DNA of 38,118 bases from Streptacidiphilus pinicola (GTDB lineage: Bacteria > Actinomycetota > Actinomycetes > Streptomycetales > Streptomycetaceae), in NCBI RefSeq assembly GCF_003258295.1, contig NZ_QKYN01000121.1, positions 1-38,118 on the forward strand. Direction: 5' to 3'. The position numbers were made by a program, and so were the translations under genes. Under the pieces are notes generated by a model that had not been told where the DNA came from, did not search any database, and saw only the letters and a program-made list of their open reading frames with translations. This document shows, in pieces, positions 37,943 through 38,118 of this stretch. Positions within the stretch are counted from its first letter, which is position 1; each line of letters begins with the position of its first letter.

Positions 37943-38118
37943 CCCGGCTCGGTCCTGGCCCCAATTGGCCTGGCGGTCCGTTTCCGCGAACTGCTCGGAC
38001 ACGACCGCCGCGTGACGGATTGCTCGACCGCCCATCGACCAAATCCGGCGCCCATTCGGACCGATCGGAGACAAGGCGGTAACAGTACGTCAGGAACTAG
38101 CTGTTCTGACCACGGAGG

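Noticed and set aside
1-38118. tRNA, rRNA, CRISPR array, insertion sequence, attachment site or replication origin.
   Set aside because: Nothing resembling these was seen when reading both strands; no transposase-like protein and no short regularly spaced repeats are present.

Overview
The window reads as a streptomycete-type actinomycete chromosome (Streptomyces or a close relative). The DNA is very GC-rich with GC-loaded third codon positions. Starts are often GTG or TTG, neighbouring genes overlap by GTGA, and some transcripts look leaderless. The gene content also fits: an RbpA-type RNA polymerase-binding protein, a mycothiol-dependent nitroreductase homologue, three giant LAL (LuxR-family ATPase) regulators, a SpoIIE-type phosphatase and a Ser/Thr kinase. 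No tRNA, rRNA, CRISPR, IS element or phage gene was seen. Bases 40-66 match the Illumina Nextera transposase adapter, so the left edge is almost certainly a contig end carrying an artefact.

Layout. 1-1900: a 5'-truncated membrane protein coupled to a Ser/Thr kinase, then a broken LuxR-type remnant. 2273-4982 (minus): LysR regulator, MFS exporter, muconolactone-isomerase-like protein. 5240-7546 (plus): SDR, SDR and Rv2466c-like protein. 7595-9725: PLP enzyme of the D-cysteine desulfhydrase type, an NTF2-like protein and a divergent TetR regulator. 9816-12635: LAL regulator 1. 12649-15584 (minus): frameshifted GlxA-type AraC regulator, O-methyltransferase, Ohr/OsmC peroxidase, small monooxygenase. 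15814-16265: decayed FMN reductase. 16672-18406 (plus): Tat-exported protein and DUF4331 protein. 18479-21253 (minus): LAL 2. 21384-22082 (minus): SDR. 22514-26920 (plus): LAL 3, a double-domain muconolactone-isomerase-like protein and an SDR. 27219-31704 (plus): alpha/beta hydrolase, a 33-codon ORF, an unknown protein, an ABBA aromatic prenyltransferase, a methyltransferase and an arylamine N-acetyltransferase. 31888-34898 (minus): SpoIIE phosphatase, RbpA, an NTF2-cupin fusion and a DUF1508 protein. 35266-37942 (plus): cupin, NTF2-like protein and a frameshifted TPR regulator-like protein.

How it may work together. Three sets of repeated non-coding DNA tie the middle of the window (about 5-27 kb) into a network. 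(1) An 18-bp palindrome sits in front of the tetR/NTF2 divergent pair and in front of two paralogous SDR genes 21 kb apart; those two SDR promoters have identical architecture. This looks like a local TetR regulon. (2) A 20-bp box, consensus GCAGTCAAATGACCGATGTA, occurs seven times between 15.7 and 27.1 kb, always in the same orientation towards the next gene, including LAL 2, an SDR, the double isomerase-like gene and the prenyltransferase operon. I infer an activator site, most likely for one or more of the LAL regulators. (3) A 37-bp imperfect palindrome abuts the AraC-family start codon and recurs in the promoters of the monooxygenase and Tat/DUF4331 genes.

The enzymes (SDRs, isomerase-like proteins, monooxygenase, prenyltransferase, methyltransferases, NAT, hydrolase, quinone/peroxide-type redox proteins) suggest making, tailoring or detoxifying a small aromatic or quinone-like compound. 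No PKS, NRPS or other scaffold-building enzyme is present, so the product cannot be named. Four genes carry what look like single-base losses in G/C runs, which may be sequencing error rather than true decay.
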